From: Chitinophaga pinensis DSM 2588
Lineage (GTDB): Bacteria > Bacteroidota > Bacteroidia > Chitinophagales > Chitinophagaceae
Direction of reading: 5' to 3'
Assembly (NCBI RefSeq): GCF_000024005.1
Contig: NC_013132.1
Coordinates: forward strand, 5,884,001-5,948,000
Length of the DNA stretch: 64,000 nt
Shown piece by piece: positions 35,068 through 44,895 of the stretch (position 1 is the first letter of the stretch; each line of letters begins with the position of its first letter). A program made the position numbers and the translations under genes. Below the pieces are notes generated by a model. It ran no database searches, was not told where the DNA came from, and was given only the letters and a program-made list of their open reading frames with translations.

Positions 35068-36264
35068 TCATTTCCTCGGTCTGAGCAAATAAGGAATGGT
35101 CTTCCATGAAACTGTAGAGCGGCCTCTGAAAAATGCGAACAGCTTTTGTGGCCAGTGTTTGTCCATGCAAGGTCGCTCTATTAGCAGAAAGTAAACAGCT
35201 GATATCGCCATAATCAGGCAAAGCTGTAATACATTGAATAACGCCAGATTCAGATATATTGAGTCAAAAAAGAAGCCATTAATGAACTTGCTGCCAAACG
35301 CAGAAATAATAGCCGTATGTAACAGATAAATGGAATAGCACATACCTCCGATTGTGAAAATAATCCTGTTGGTCAGAAAGCCATTGATAAAGCCATGAAA
35401 CAAACACAGATAGTTAAAAATAGCAATGACTATAAACAGCCCCATATTTAATACCAGATCAGGATCATTATTAGGCAGCATCATCTTCAATATAAAGACC
35501 AGCATTAAAGCCGGTATTCCTATTGCCCATACCCATGACTTATTAAGCGGCAGAACCGTATTAGTTACTTTCAGATCTGCGAGTAGAAAACCTGTCAGGA
35601 AATACTGGATAGAATCTACAATCGTACGGTACGGCAACTGATAAACACTTCTTACTGAAATCATTAATACACATATCAGCAAAATAATAGTTCTCCGTTT
35701 TGCAGCCGGCAGTAAAAACAATCTAGCGAGCAACGGCGCCATAATATAAAACTGTACTTCCACTTCCAAACTCCAGGCCACTCCATTAACAAGTGGTAGA
35801 GTGTACCTGTCCCAGAAAAGATTATGCGTATAAGTCAACGATGCCAGAAGACTCGGTAATAACTCGCTGAAAGTATACTTATGTAAAACATACACCAATA
35901 CAGCGAAAAGCATAATCATACATAACATGTACGGTGGCTCCAGACGCGTCAGTCTCCTGACAAAATACGAACGCAAAACCACCTTCTTTCCATCGCCAAG
36001 ATATTGATTGGCAAATGGCAGCCCAAGTATATAGCCGCTGATAACAAAAAACAACGAAACACCTATGCCACCTCCCTGCAGCATGTAATCAAAAAGGGAT
36101 AGCCACTTATCCTTCTGATGTAAAAGCTCTTCTACCTTATCAACAAAAAAGCCGTCAATATGAGCTATCACAACGGCAAATACTGCAATAAAACGTAAAC
36201 CGTCTACTTCCGGAACAAATTTTCCGTTAGACGTGATCCGGTTAAAAATTGATGAGGGTTGCAT
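35068..36264 (-). CDS. Acyltransferase-3 family membrane protein
   Basis: A 398-residue protein with about ten membrane helices. The N-terminus has the family start EVDGLRFIAVFAVVIAHIDGF. The hallmark GIGVSLFFVISGYILG lies near residue 65. Later helices include NGVAWSLEVEVQFYIMAPLLARL near 160. Acyltransferase-3 proteins move acetyl or other acyl groups across the inner membrane onto glycans (OafA-like) or onto other carriers. It is the last intact gene of the polysaccharide operon, 42 nt after the NeuD-like gene, and could O-acetylate the repeat unit. No fused SGNH domain is present. Confidence 0.9.
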   Translation of the reverse strand: MQPSSIFNRITSNGKFVPEVDGLRFIAVFAVVIAHIDGFFVDKVEELLHQKDKWLSLFDYMLQGGGIGVSLFFVISGYILGLPFANQYLGDGKKVVLRSYFVRRLTRLEPPYMLCMIMLFAVLVYVLHKYTFSELLPSLLASLTYTHNLFWDRYTLPLVNGVAWSLEVEVQFYIMAPLLARLFLLPAAKRRTIILLICVLMISVRSVYQLPYRTIVDSIQYFLTGFLLADLKVTNTVLPLNKSWVWAIGIPALMLVFILKMMLPNNDPDLVLNMGLFIVIAIFNYLCLFHGFINGFLTNRIIFTIGGMCYSIYLLHTAIISAFGSKFINGFFFDSIYLNLALFNVLQLCLIMAISAVYFLLIERPCMDKHWPQKLFAFFRGRSTVSWKTIPYLLRPRK

Positions 36265-36306
36265 GATTATTTTAAGAATATTGGTTACGAGGTAATAATG
36301 GCTATG

Positions 36307-36852
36307 TCAGGTAATAACACTGAGGGGAGGAATATTCGTCCAGTCTTCAATTTTAACGTTTCTCATAACTACAGCGCCGGCGCCAATCGTAACACCTTCA
36401 CCGATAACCGCTCCACCACCGATATAACATCTGGGGCCAATATGTGCAAAATCGCCGATTGAAGCTTCATGATCTACGGCACAACCGATGTTGAGGATAA
36501 CATGCCGTCCGATATTTACGCCTGCCTGTACAATCGCGCCAGGCATTACTACTGTACCTTCTCCGATACGCACATCATGGGTGATAAAAGCGGCGTTGTC
36601 AATAAATGTACAATATTTATGTGCTACAAATGAAACAATTTTTTTTCTTACTGCGTTATTACCGACTGCAACGACCAGCGGACAATCAGGCAACCATCCA
36701 ACATCATACGGCACGACCGCCTTTTGTCTGTATGTGTGATCGATATTCGCATTATCATCAAAGAAAGCAGCAACCTCATAATTATTTTTCACCGCCAGCG
36801 ATTCTACTGTCAATGCATGTCCTCCCGTGCCATAAATAAGACAGTTATCCAT
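36307..36852 (-). CDS. NeuD/PglD-type sugar acetyltransferase
   Basis: A 181-residue, two-part protein. The N-terminal PglD-type domain begins MDNCLIYGTGGHALTVESLA and runs to about residue 70. A left-handed beta-helix with hexapeptide repeats follows (AAFITHDVRIGEGTVVMPGAIVQAGVNIGRHVILNIGCAVDHEASIGDFAHIGPRC). H at CAVDHE is the expected general base. Relatives N-acetylate UDP-4-amino sugars or O-acetylate sialic acids. No obvious dedicated 4-aminotransferase is next to it, so O- or N-acetylation of one of the cluster sugars is equally possible. It follows the WecA-like gene with no gap. Confidence 0.88.
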   Translation of the reverse strand: MDNCLIYGTGGHALTVESLAVKNNYEVAAFFDDNANIDHTYRQKAVVPYDVGWLPDCPLVVAVGNNAVRKKIVSFVAHKYCTFIDNAAFITHDVRIGEGTVVMPGAIVQAGVNIGRHVILNIGCAVDHEASIGDFAHIGPRCYIGGGAVIGEGVTIGAGAVVMRNVKIEDWTNIPPLSVIT

Positions 36853-37815
36853 TTATTTTCCGTTTAAACGTGGTTGCATCAGCCGTCCTTTTAAAATAAT
36901 ATAGGTCGTCACCAAGGGCAACAGTATCAGTATGCCTTCCAGCCACATCCGATCTATATTTAAAGGCATGTGCAACACCAGTACAATAATCAATGCCTGT
37001 AACGCAGCATAAACAGTTGATATGACCAGGTGAGGGACTTTTTGTTCGTTCGCCAGTATCTGATAGAAATGCAGCCGGTGTGCCCTGAAAATGTTTTGTT
37101 GCAAAATTAATCTGTGCACGATTGTAAGAATAGAATCTACTCCATACACAGCAAGAAACAATATATACATCCAGTTGCCTGTAGTTAGGATCAGGTCCAG
37201 CAACAATGCCACAATCCAGAAGGCAATCGTCACACTGCCCACATCGCCTGCAAAACAAACTGCCTTTACGCGGAAATTAAAAAACAAAAAGACCACACAG
37301 GCAATCATCGGGATCCATATCATATCCGCTTCAATAAACGATACCTGGTATACATTTACATATTGCAGACCTCCTAATATCACCAGACTATACAGTCCCG
37401 TAATACCATTGATGCCATCCATAAAATTGTACGCATTAATAATACCGATCACCAGTATATACAATGGAATGATCACCAATACAGACAATGACATCACCTG
37501 CAGGTACAAAAACAACAGCGTAACCGCCACCATATGAAACAACAGCCGCACCTTATTGGGCAGCGTATAAATGTCATCCAGGAAACTTATCAGTCCGATA
37601 ACCAGAATGCCTGTTACCGGCAGCCAGAAGGCGGTAAAATGCGTACATAGCACTACCAGTGCCGCCATGATAAACACAATCCCTCCGCCCCGGATTGTGA
37701 CGTTCTTATGCGAACTCCGCTCGTTGGGTTTGTCAATGATATTATACCTGTCCGCTATTCTGAAATAAACAGGTAATAACACAAAAAATAATACAGCAGT
37801 CGCTAAATACATCAT
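36853..37815 (-). CDS. Undecaprenyl-phosphate sugar-1-phosphate transferase (WecA/WbpL-like)
   Basis: A 320-residue MraY/WecA-family polytopic protein with about ten helices. Motifs seen: RSSHKNVTIRGGG near 33, FLDDIYTLPNKVRLLFH near 84 (catalytic Asp pair), NAYNFMDGINGITG near 126 and FAGDVGSVTIAFWI near 187. A cytoplasmic HRLHFYQIL-type loop lies near 250. It starts repeat-unit assembly by moving a HexNAc-1-phosphate to undecaprenyl phosphate. Its gene overlaps the neighbouring epimerase gene by 4 bp. That pair is analogous to wbpL-wbpV, in which the first sugar is D-FucNAc; QuiNAc is another possibility. Confidence 0.92.
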   Translation of the reverse strand: MMYLATAVLFFVLLPVYFRIADRYNIIDKPNERSSHKNVTIRGGGIVFIMAALVVLCTHFTAFWLPVTGILVIGLISFLDDIYTLPNKVRLLFHMVAVTLLFLYLQVMSLSVLVIIPLYILVIGIINAYNFMDGINGITGLYSLVILGGLQYVNVYQVSFIEADMIWIPMIACVVFLFFNFRVKAVCFAGDVGSVTIAFWIVALLLDLILTTGNWMYILFLAVYGVDSILTIVHRLILQQNIFRAHRLHFYQILANEQKVPHLVISTVYAALQALIIVLVLHMPLNIDRMWLEGILILLPLVTTYIILKGRLMQPRLNGK

Positions 37816-38735
37816 AATACAGACGATAACTTATCAATAACCCGGGAAGGCTGCCAGTTGAATGCACGTCTTGCTTTCCCGTCGTCAAAGGTCAATGTGG
37901 AAGTAATTTTACGTAGTTTATCACTGTTTACCGGCGCTCGCTTTCCCAACAGATTCCCCACACCCGCAATCATTTTTGCCATTCCCATCGGTATGGCAGA
38001 AGGAACTTTTTTCTTTAGCGCTGTCGCGATACAGGTTTCCAGTTCCCTGAAACTTGGATGATACCCATCTGTCAGATTATACACCCCTCCCTCCTTCATC
38101 GCTACTGGTATCACAGCTGCTACATCTCCGGCCCATACAACGCTCTTGCGTGCCGCTGCATCTCCAATGCTCAGGTACCTGCCGGAAGCAATGCCGCGTA
38201 TCATAGCGCCCAGGTTGCCTGGTGGCTCCGGACCAGCAATCAGCGGCAACCTTAATATCAATAGCTGTACATCCCGCTGGCCACACCATTCCGTCAGGTA
38301 ATGCTCTGCCTGGATCTTACTTCTTGCATAAGGCGTATCGCCATTCAAGGGATGCTGTTCATTGATCAGCACTCCTTCATCGACGCCATACACCGCAACA
38401 GTACTGATAAACACAAAATAAACAGGAATGGCATCCGATGCCTCCAGTGACTCGCACAGATGCACCGTACCATATAAATTCACTTTATAAAACTCGTCTG
38501 CCTCCTCTGGTGAAGCGGGTACTACATGCGCCTTCCCGGCACAATGCACCACCACCTCACACGCCGGCAGTTCTCTTGTTTTCTCCCTGGAAAGATCCAT
38601 CTTCATATGACTCGTCTGTCCGTATTCAGGACCATTACGGCCTATAGTTGTTACTTCGTATTCAGATCGTAGTGTATGCAGGATCTCCGTGCCCAGAAAA
38701 CCGGAAGCGCCGGTTAATAGCAAAGATGCTTTCAT
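37812..38735 (-). CDS. NAD-dependent epimerase/reductase (WbpV-like)
   Basis: A 307-residue extended SDR. The NAD loop is LLTGASGFLGTEIL at residues 5-18. YARSKIQAE supplies the Tyr-x3-Lys pair near 137. The C-terminal half carries VWAGDVAAVIPVAM and a helical substrate domain. Relatives such as WbpV and related genes reduce or epimerise UDP-4-keto-6-deoxy-HexNAc to UDP-D-FucNAc or UDP-D-QuiNAc. The 4-keto substrate would come from the WbpM/CapD-like dehydratase at 58981-60912. The sugar product is inferred from neighbours, not read directly. Confidence 0.87.
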   Translation of the reverse strand: MKASLLLTGASGFLGTEILHTLRSEYEVTTIGRNGPEYGQTSHMKMDLSREKTRELPACEVVVHCAGKAHVVPASPEEADEFYKVNLYGTVHLCESLEASDAIPVYFVFISTVAVYGVDEGVLINEQHPLNGDTPYARSKIQAEHYLTEWCGQRDVQLLILRLPLIAGPEPPGNLGAMIRGIASGRYLSIGDAAARKSVVWAGDVAAVIPVAMKEGGVYNLTDGYHPSFRELETCIATALKKKVPSAIPMGMAKMIAGVGNLLGKRAPVNSDKLRKITSTLTFDDGKARRAFNWQPSRVIDKLSSVL

Positions 38736-39955
38736 GTTACTGTGAGTATTTGCGCATACTTGTCCAGGATACGCTCTTTGGAATATACATTTACCGCCAG
38801 GCTACGGGCACGTGCGCCCTTCGTTTCCAGCTCGGCAACTGACGCTTTGGAAAAGCTGTTAAAGAAGTGCAGCAGCCCCTCTTTGTCGGTCAACTGAAAA
38901 CACCAGCCTACCCCATGTTCTTCTACCATCTGCCCTATTTCCCCGCTACGGTCGCCAATATAAAGAATCGGTTTACCCGCCGCCAGAATATTGTATGATT
39001 TGGATGGCACTCCCAATCCTACCATACCATCCTGCAAGGACACAATGCCAATATCCGAAGCGTTCAGAAACTGCTGTTGCTTACTTCTCGGAAAAGAATC
39101 CAGTATGCTCACATTTGTCAGCTGATGCGCTTCTACATAAGCCTGTAACTCTTTTTTCGAAGCGCCCTCCCCGATAAACATAAAATGCAGCAAAGGGTTC
39201 CGCACCTCTCTGATAATGGCAAATAGCTCCTGTAAGCCCTGTACACGCCCCAGATTGCCGGCGAACTGAAAGATGATCTTTTCGCCGATGTGCAGGTCTT
39301 GTACAAGCCCGTTGCCCATTTTATCCTGCGGACTGATAATCTCGATATCCGCCCAGTTCTCAATGATATGAATCAATGGCCGATACGAATATTTAGCCAT
39401 CTTTTCTTCAAAAAGTGCCTTCATATCCCTTCCCAACACCAATAACACCGTCATACGACTGTATGCGGCGTTAAATATGCTTTTCAGGAACCGGTAAGGC
39501 AGACTCCCTGGTTTTACCAGCTTCGCTACCACCAGGTTCTCCGGAAAAACATCATGTACGATGGTATAACAACGCAGCCCCTTCCAGCGACAGATACGTG
39601 CCGCCAGCAGTAAAAGCGGCGCCGGATTCGTTACCAGCAATACATCATCTCCCCTCTTCGCCTTGCGAAATAAGGCAAAAGCCAGGCGCAGACTGATCAG
39701 CACCAGCCGCAAGGCCCTTTGTAAAAGTTTATCCTTATTGAGATTGCCCGCCTTTACCCGGGTAATCTCGATATTCTCTAATCGCTGGGCATCTGCCATT
39801 ATCTTAGACTGCTGATAAGCAGCCGGTCCGCAAAGCACATGTACCTTTCGTTTCCCCGCTACCTGCTCACTGATCTTGGTCATGATATAAGCAGTCGAGG
39901 TCTCCTCCGGGAAAAACAATTCCGTTACCACCCAAAATGTTTTCTCCCTGGTCAT
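38732..39955 (-). CDS. Glycosyltransferase family 4, WbuB-like
   Basis: A GT-B glycosyltransferase of 407 residues from the ATG at 39953-39955, which immediately follows the fnlC stop (TGATATG). An ATG 8 codons earlier (39979) would overlap fnlC by 23 bp. The N-terminal domain starts TFWVVTELFFPEETSTAYIMTKIS. The donor domain has FQFAGNLGRVQGLQELF near 232 and a PSKSYNILAAGKPILYIGD-type segment with the acidic-residue motif near 335. WbuB of E. coli adds L-FucNAc. The position next to fnlABC makes UDP-L-FucNAc the most likely donor. Confidence 0.88.
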   Translation of the reverse strand: MTREKTFWVVTELFFPEETSTAYIMTKISEQVAGKRKVHVLCGPAAYQQSKIMADAQRLENIEITRVKAGNLNKDKLLQRALRLVLISLRLAFALFRKAKRGDDVLLVTNPAPLLLLAARICRWKGLRCYTIVHDVFPENLVVAKLVKPGSLPYRFLKSIFNAAYSRMTVLLVLGRDMKALFEEKMAKYSYRPLIHIIENWADIEIISPQDKMGNGLVQDLHIGEKIIFQFAGNLGRVQGLQELFAIIREVRNPLLHFMFIGEGASKKELQAYVEAHQLTNVSILDSFPRSKQQQFLNASDIGIVSLQDGMVGLGVPSKSYNILAAGKPILYIGDRSGEIGQMVEEHGVGWCFQLTDKEGLLHFFNSFSKASVAELETKGARARSLAVNVYSKERILDKYAQILTVT

Positions 39956-39956
39956 A

Positions 39957-41108
39957 TCACTGATTTTTGCTCCATACAACCCTGTTTACATAATCAGTAT
40001 AAGACAGAATAATTCTCACCACTTTATCTGATACATTCGGCATGCTGTAATCCCCCACTTCCCGCAAGGTGCGTTCCGTCCCTCTTCGCTGTGACGCCAG
40101 CTCTACCAGTCCCTGCATAATCCGCTCCGGATTCAGTCCCACCATCATCACAGAAGCCTCTTCCATTGCTTCCGGACGTTCATGCGCTTCCCGGATGTTC
40201 AACGCGGGAAAATTCAGGATAGACGACTCTTCGGATATCGTGCCACTGTCTGACAACACCGCTTTTGCATGTAACTGCAAAGCGATATAATCACTCAGTC
40301 CCATGGGTTTCATCAATCTTACCAAAGGATCAAAAGTCACGCCCTTTGCATCAATCATCTTCCTGGTGCGCGGATGGGCAGAGACGATCACCGGTTGACC
40401 AAACTGCTTTGCAATACCATTTAACGTCGTCACCAGGTGATCGAAATTCCTGTCTGAATTAATATTCTCTTCCCTGTGTGCAGACACCACAAAGTATTGT
40501 TGTTCCTGCAACTCCAGGGTGGTCAGTATCCCTGATTGTTTTACTTTAGGCAGATAATGATGCAGCACTTCGTACATCGGACTACCTGTTTTTATCACCC
40601 TGTCCGGCGGCAATCCTTCCCGGAGCAGATACTCTCTTGCGATATCGGAATAAGTCAGGTTGATATCGCTGATATGATCTACGATCTTCCGGTTTGTCTC
40701 TTCCGGTACGCGTTGATCAAAACAGCGGTTTCCCGCTTCCATATGAAAAATCGGGATCCTTCTTTTCTTGGCCGGGATAGCACAAAGACAGCTGTTCGTA
40801 TCTCCCAGTACAAGAAAAGCATCCGGCTGTTCTGCTTCCAGTACCGGATCGATCTTAATGAGGATCTGCCCGATTGTTTCCGTGGCAGTCTTTCCTGCCG
40901 CTTCCAGGAAGTGATCAGGTTTACGCAGTCCCAGGTCTTCAAAGAAGATCTGATTCAGCTCATAATCATAATTTTGTCCCGTATGCACCAGCACATGTTC
41001 GATAGCTTCAGATTCATCCAGTTTCGCCAGCACTCTGGCCAAACGTATAATTTCCGGGCGGGTTCCTACAACAGTCAGTACTTTCAGTTTCTTCATTGTG
41101 TTACTCAT
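39957..41108 (-). CDS. fnlC: UDP-HexNAc 2-epimerase of the L-FucNAc pathway
   Basis: A 383-residue non-hydrolysing UDP-GlcNAc 2-epimerase-like enzyme. It has [20 protein letters not shown] near the N-terminus, [21 protein letters not shown], and [21 protein letters not shown] near 122. [11 protein letters not shown] lies near 212 and [21 protein letters not shown] near 290. It is the third enzyme after FnlA and FnlB and should convert UDP-2-acetamido-2,6-dideoxy-L-talose to UDP-L-FucNAc. It is a paralogue of the epimerase at 47630-48697, which probably serves the uronic acid branch. Confidence 0.9.
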   Translation of the reverse strand: MSNTMKKLKVLTVVGTRPEIIRLARVLAKLDESEAIEHVLVHTGQNYDYELNQIFFEDLGLRKPDHFLEAAGKTATETIGQILIKIDPVLEAEQPDAFLVLGDTNSCLCAIPAKKRRIPIFHMEAGNRCFDQRVPEETNRKIVDHISDINLTYSDIAREYLLREGLPPDRVIKTGSPMYEVLHHYLPKVKQSGILTTLELQEQQYFVVSAHREENINSDRNFDHLVTTLNGIAKQFGQPVIVSAHPRTRKMIDAKGVTFDPLVRLMKPMGLSDYIALQLHAKAVLSDSGTISEESSILNFPALNIREAHERPEAMEEASVMMVGLNPERIMQGLVELASQRRGTERTLREVGDYSMPNVSDKVVRIILSYTDYVNRVVWSKNQ

Positions 41109-41131
41109 AACTGGTTTATACGCGATGCTTT

Positions 41132-42250
41132 TTAAACGACTTCGAAATAGGTATCGGGGTCCTGCGGATCAAAAAACTCATTGATCCAGAATACGGTATA
41201 TAGCTCTTCTGCGCCTATGTTTTTGATGTTATGGGTATACCATACCGGCATGTCCACATAAGAAGGCGTATCGCCATCGAGCTCAAAGCTTAGTACCTTA
41301 TCCGTATTGTATTGCCGCAGCTCTATCAGCGCCTTGCCTTTGATGACCAGGAAACGTTCAATCTTCCGGGTATGAAAATGGTTGCCCCGGGTAATCTCCG
41401 GTACCGTCGTTGAAAACGATACCTGTCCGCCCTGCTGGAGTTTGACCATTTCTACGAATACGCCCCTGTTATCGGCATGTTGCTTTAGTTTATAAGGAAA
41501 ATAGGACGCATGATCAATAAAGCTGCGGAAGGTATTGAACAGCTGTATGCTGAACTTATCCGGTAATGCGGGGAAGATCCCCTCTTCCAGGTAAAGATCA
41601 CGGTAAGATTCCAGCTTTTCCAGTATCTCGCTGACATAACATTCCGTAGTATGCGGCACCAGCCATAAAGGGTCATTTTTAGCCTCTCTGATGGCAGCAA
41701 TAATATGATCAGCCAGTTCATCGACATAGATCAGTTTCAGCTGTCCGTCGTTATCAATATGCGGCTGTTCTCCGGTACATAACTGGTGACAGAAGGTAGC
41801 AACCACCGAATTGTAAAAAGGCTTCCCAAAGGGCCCGAATACGTTAGGAATGACCATCCCTGTAAACGGTGCATGGATCTCCGCCGCCCATTCGCGCAGC
41901 AACTCCCTGCCCTGCCTTTTTGATTGCCCGTAGGGATTCTCCCGTTCCTCCTGTGTGGAAGAAGAAAAGATCACGTGAGGAGCCGCCTGTGTCGATTTCA
42001 GTGCTTCAAGCAGTTTTGCGGTCAGTTCCACATTGGTATCATGTACCACCTGCGGATCAGGATGACGGTTCATGGCTGCCAGGTGAACGATTACGTCGCA
42101 TTGGGACACCCAACCGGACAGTTCACCGGCATTGTCGAAATATTCCCGTTTAAAAGGGACCAGTGCAAATTCTTCTTTCCGCAGACTGATCCTGTTGAAC
42201 AGATAGCTTCCGATAAATCCATACTGTCCTGTAATACCGATTCTTTTCAT
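41132..42250 (-). CDS. fnlB: FnlB/CapF-type reductase with cupin domain
   Basis: A 372-residue two-domain enzyme. Residues 1-245 are an SDR with [14 protein letters not shown] (about 4-17) and [14 protein letters not shown] (Tyr and Lys of the catalytic pair near 107-111). Residues about 250-372 form a cupin ([27 protein letters not shown]). This fused layout is characteristic of CapF/FnlB, which with FnlA and FnlC makes UDP-L-FucNAc. The cupin acts on the FnlA product and the SDR reduces it. It overlaps the upstream cupin gene by 4 bp. Confidence 0.93.
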   Translation of the reverse strand: MKRIGITGQYGFIGSYLFNRISLRKEEFALVPFKREYFDNAGELSGWVSQCDVIVHLAAMNRHPDPQVVHDTNVELTAKLLEALKSTQAAPHVIFSSSTQEERENPYGQSKRQGRELLREWAAEIHAPFTGMVIPNVFGPFGKPFYNSVVATFCHQLCTGEQPHIDNDGQLKLIYVDELADHIIAAIREAKNDPLWLVPHTTECYVSEILEKLESYRDLYLEEGIFPALPDKFSIQLFNTFRSFIDHASYFPYKLKQHADNRGVFVEMVKLQQGGQVSFSTTVPEITRGNHFHTRKIERFLVIKGKALIELRQYNTDKVLSFELDGDTPSYVDMPVWYTHNIKNIGAEELYTVFWINEFFDPQDPDTYFEVV

Positions 42251-42705
42251 GCAGTAGTGATATGAGCAGTTGCCTGCTGCCAGTCAAACCATAAGTGCTG
42301 ATCAAATGACCAGCGGTCAGCGGCAGATGCTTCCAGGTTAAGATTTGAATAGACCATCAGTACGGATCCCGGTTCCAATGCTTTAATACCATTGGCATAA
42401 CCGGCAGGGATGTGTAACACTGCCGGCGTTCCTTCTTCAAGTATAACATGTTCCGCCGGCAGATCGGATGAAGGCTGCTCCCAGTCGTCCACTTCTACCC
42501 AGGCGATCACAAAGCGTCCTTTCACCACATAAAAGAACTTCTCTTCTATCTTGTGCCCCTGCCAGGCACGGATAACCGCTGCATCCGGATGGGTGATCTG
42601 GTAAAAACGTTGTACATCCGGAAAGGTGAAGTCATTTACAAATTGCAGCGAACCCCGATGGTCGCTGAACTGATTACCCTTTATATAATTCACCTTCTCC
42701 GACAT
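42247..42705 (-). CDS. Small cupin, sugar-epimerase-like
   Basis: A 152-residue single-domain protein with a beta-barrel cupin pattern: DHRGSLQFVNDF, QITHPDAAVIRAWQGHKIEEKFFYVVKGRF, then EEGTPAVLHIPAGYANGIKALEPGSVLMVYSN. It resembles dTDP-4-keto-6-deoxyhexose 3,5-epimerase (RmlC-like) and small sugar ketoisomerases. The gene is nested between fnlA (32-bp overlap) and fnlB (4-bp overlap), so it is translated with them. It may help the epimerising part of the FnlA reaction, or modify another sugar. The exact role is not recognisable. Confidence 0.75.
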   Translation of the reverse strand: MSEKVNYIKGNQFSDHRGSLQFVNDFTFPDVQRFYQITHPDAAVIRAWQGHKIEEKFFYVVKGRFVIAWVEVDDWEQPSSDLPAEHVILEEGTPAVLHIPAGYANGIKALEPGSVLMVYSNLNLEASAADRWSFDQHLWFDWQQATAHITTA

Positions 42706-43711
42706 GGCTATTACTTAATTGTTCCTGTACATAATCGAGTTTCAGCAGCATAGCGCGCAGTTCTTCGTCTGAGAGACGGTATGTATTGTGTGAATGATAG
42801 TCCTGCGCCTCTGCTATGCGCTCATTTCCTTCGGAGAAATATTTCGCATAATTAAGATCCCTGTCATCCGCAGCGATACGATAAAATTCACCCATATCTT
42901 CCGCCTTGCCAAACTCTTCACGGGTCAGTAATGTCTCATAGAGTTTTTCTCCGTGACGGGTACCGATCACATTGATCTCACTCCTGGATTCAAACAGTTC
43001 TATCAGCACACGGGCCAGCTGACCGATGGTAGATGCTGGCGCCTTCTGTACGAAGATATCACCCGGATTAGCGTTCTTATAGGCAAAGAGTACCAGTTCC
43101 ACCGCATTATCCAATGACATCATAAAACGTGTCATTTTCGGATCGGTAATGGTTAATGGCAAGCCTGCCTTGATCTGCGAAATAAACAACGGAATCACCG
43201 AACCTCTGCTGGCCATTACGTTACCGTATCGGGTACAGGTGATCAATGGTTTGTTGTGTAATCTGGCTTTAGAAATCGCCACCTTTTCCATCATCGCTTT
43301 GGAAATACCCATGGCGTTGATGGGATAAACTGCCTTGTCTGTACCCAGACAGATCAGCTTTTCTATTTTATGTTTGATGGCTGCCTCTACCACATTCTCC
43401 GTACCCAGTACATTTGTACGCACGGCCTCCATGGGATAGAACTCACAGGAAGGTACCTGTTTCAAAGCAGCGGCATGGAATACATAATCTACACCATCCA
43501 TGGCATTATCGATACTACGGAAGTCGCGGACATCTCCCATAAAGAATTTCACCTTATCGCTACGTAGCAGGTTACGCATATCGTCCTGCTTTTTCTCATC
43601 ACGGCTGAAGATTCTGATTTCCCTGATATCTGTATGTAAAAACCTTTTGAGTACAGCGTTTCCGAAGGAACCTGTACCACCGGTAATAAGCAGGCATTTA
43701 TCTTTAAACAT
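42674..43711 (-). CDS. fnlA: FnlA/CapE-type UDP-GlcNAc 4,6-dehydratase/epimerase
   Basis: A 345-residue extended SDR. The NAD loop is LLITGGTGSFGNAVLKRFL near residue 8. AAALKQVPSCEFYPMEAVRTNVLGTENV lies near 80. The segment LGTDKAVYPINAMGISKAMMEKVA near 122-145 is typical of the FnlA/CapE (WbjB) family. It starts UDP-L-FucNAc synthesis from UDP-GlcNAc by C4,C6-dehydration with epimerisation at C5 and C3. The next genes, fnlB and fnlC, complete the route. It lies 7 bp downstream of a glycosyltransferase gene. Confidence 0.94.
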   Translation of the reverse strand: MFKDKCLLITGGTGSFGNAVLKRFLHTDIREIRIFSRDEKKQDDMRNLLRSDKVKFFMGDVRDFRSIDNAMDGVDYVFHAAALKQVPSCEFYPMEAVRTNVLGTENVVEAAIKHKIEKLICLGTDKAVYPINAMGISKAMMEKVAISKARLHNKPLITCTRYGNVMASRGSVIPLFISQIKAGLPLTITDPKMTRFMMSLDNAVELVLFAYKNANPGDIFVQKAPASTIGQLARVLIELFESRSEINVIGTRHGEKLYETLLTREEFGKAEDMGEFYRIAADDRDLNYAKYFSEGNERIAEAQDYHSHNTYRLSDEELRAMLLKLDYVQEQLSNSHVGEGELYKG

Positions 43712-43717
43712 GAGTAG

Positions 43718-44854
43718 TTATTTAGCTAAGTTCAAAAATTTATCATCGATGAATTTTCCGATATCATCCCAGGTCTTGGAACTTTCCAGTATCTCCTGTC
43801 CGCGGCATAGTTTATAATCCATTGTATTGGGGTCGTTGAATGCGTCCATAATCTTATTGACAATATCTTCCGCATTATGGGGGTCGAAGTAGTAAGCAGA
43901 GTCAAGACACACCTCATGAGCAAAGTCCATATCACTGGTGAATATCAGTTTGCGGAAGTGCATAGCCTCAATGTAAGATCCTGAGAACGATTCCAGCAAT
44001 GTAGGCAGAAACAGTCCATCCTGTGTGGCGTACACGCTCCCCAGCTCTTCCAGCGGAACGTTGCCATGATTGACGATAATATGGCTCAATCCCATTTTTT
44101 CTATCGTGTCCAGGAAACGCCTGCTACCCTCATTTTCTGAGCGGTCTATCGTTACCGTGATCTTAATAGGCAATTTCCTTTCAGCGATCAGTCTCCCTGT
44201 TTCGTATAATATCTCGTAGTTCTTATGCGGATAGTACTTGGCAATAAAAAGCAGTTTAATTTCCTTTTCCGACTCACTTCTTCTTCGCGGCGGTGCAATA
44301 CCACTGGTATAAGAGACCGCATTCGGGATTACGACGATACGTTCTTCCGGAAATTTATACAAACGGCTCATACGTGAACGCATGGACTCCGTCTGTACAC
44401 CCAGCATAGATGCGAAGTGCAGATTAGTCCTTATCAGCCGGAGCGTATTCATGATATACCGGTAGAAAGGTTTGTCGTTTTTCCTGATCCTTTTCCATAC
44501 AATACTTTCCGGGTAAGCCACATAAGCCTGGTGTATCAGGAGAAACTGCGTCTTTCTTGTGGGGATGGCGATATTGCCCAGACTCAGAACAAAGTCGGTC
44601 TCAGTAAATGCGACCCGCAAGGGCAGCAACAGGTAATTGGATATGATCTTCAATACAGCGTGATTGTATATCTTATCATATATCAGCAGTTTCACTTTTT
44701 TGTTGGCCGCGAATCTTTCATAACCGCAGCCTGCCGGTACGGTTACGATCATCGATGATACGGCAGGATGTGATGAATAATAGTTGATAATATTGAACCC
44801 GACGGTCCTGCCACCGCCGAATCTCAGGTTTGCAGCATTAATGAATAATTTCAT
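43718..44854 (-). CDS. Glycosyltransferase, GT-B fold (family 1/4)
   Basis: A 378-residue glycosyltransferase. The N-terminal part starts MKLFINAANLRFGGGRTVGFNIIN. The donor domain shows KLLFIAKYYPHKNYEILYETGRLIAE near 225 and DGLFLPTLLESFSGSYIEAMHFRKLIFTSDMDFAHEV near 310. This gives the E-x7-E type pattern, with ESFSGSYIEAM as the acidic motif. It should add one sugar of the repeat unit to the lipid-linked intermediate on the cytoplasmic side. Acceptor and donor cannot be told. Confidence 0.87.
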   Translation of the reverse strand: MKLFINAANLRFGGGRTVGFNIINYYSSHPAVSSMIVTVPAGCGYERFAANKKVKLLIYDKIYNHAVLKIISNYLLLPLRVAFTETDFVLSLGNIAIPTRKTQFLLIHQAYVAYPESIVWKRIRKNDKPFYRYIMNTLRLIRTNLHFASMLGVQTESMRSRMSRLYKFPEERIVVIPNAVSYTSGIAPPRRRSESEKEIKLLFIAKYYPHKNYEILYETGRLIAERKLPIKITVTIDRSENEGSRRFLDTIEKMGLSHIIVNHGNVPLEELGSVYATQDGLFLPTLLESFSGSYIEAMHFRKLIFTSDMDFAHEVCLDSAYYFDPHNAEDIVNKIMDAFNDPNTMDYKLCRGQEILESSKTWDDIGKFIDDKFLNLAK

Positions 44855-44895
44855 TGTCAGTTAATGTGTTTTTCATACGTGGCGTTGCGCTGCTC

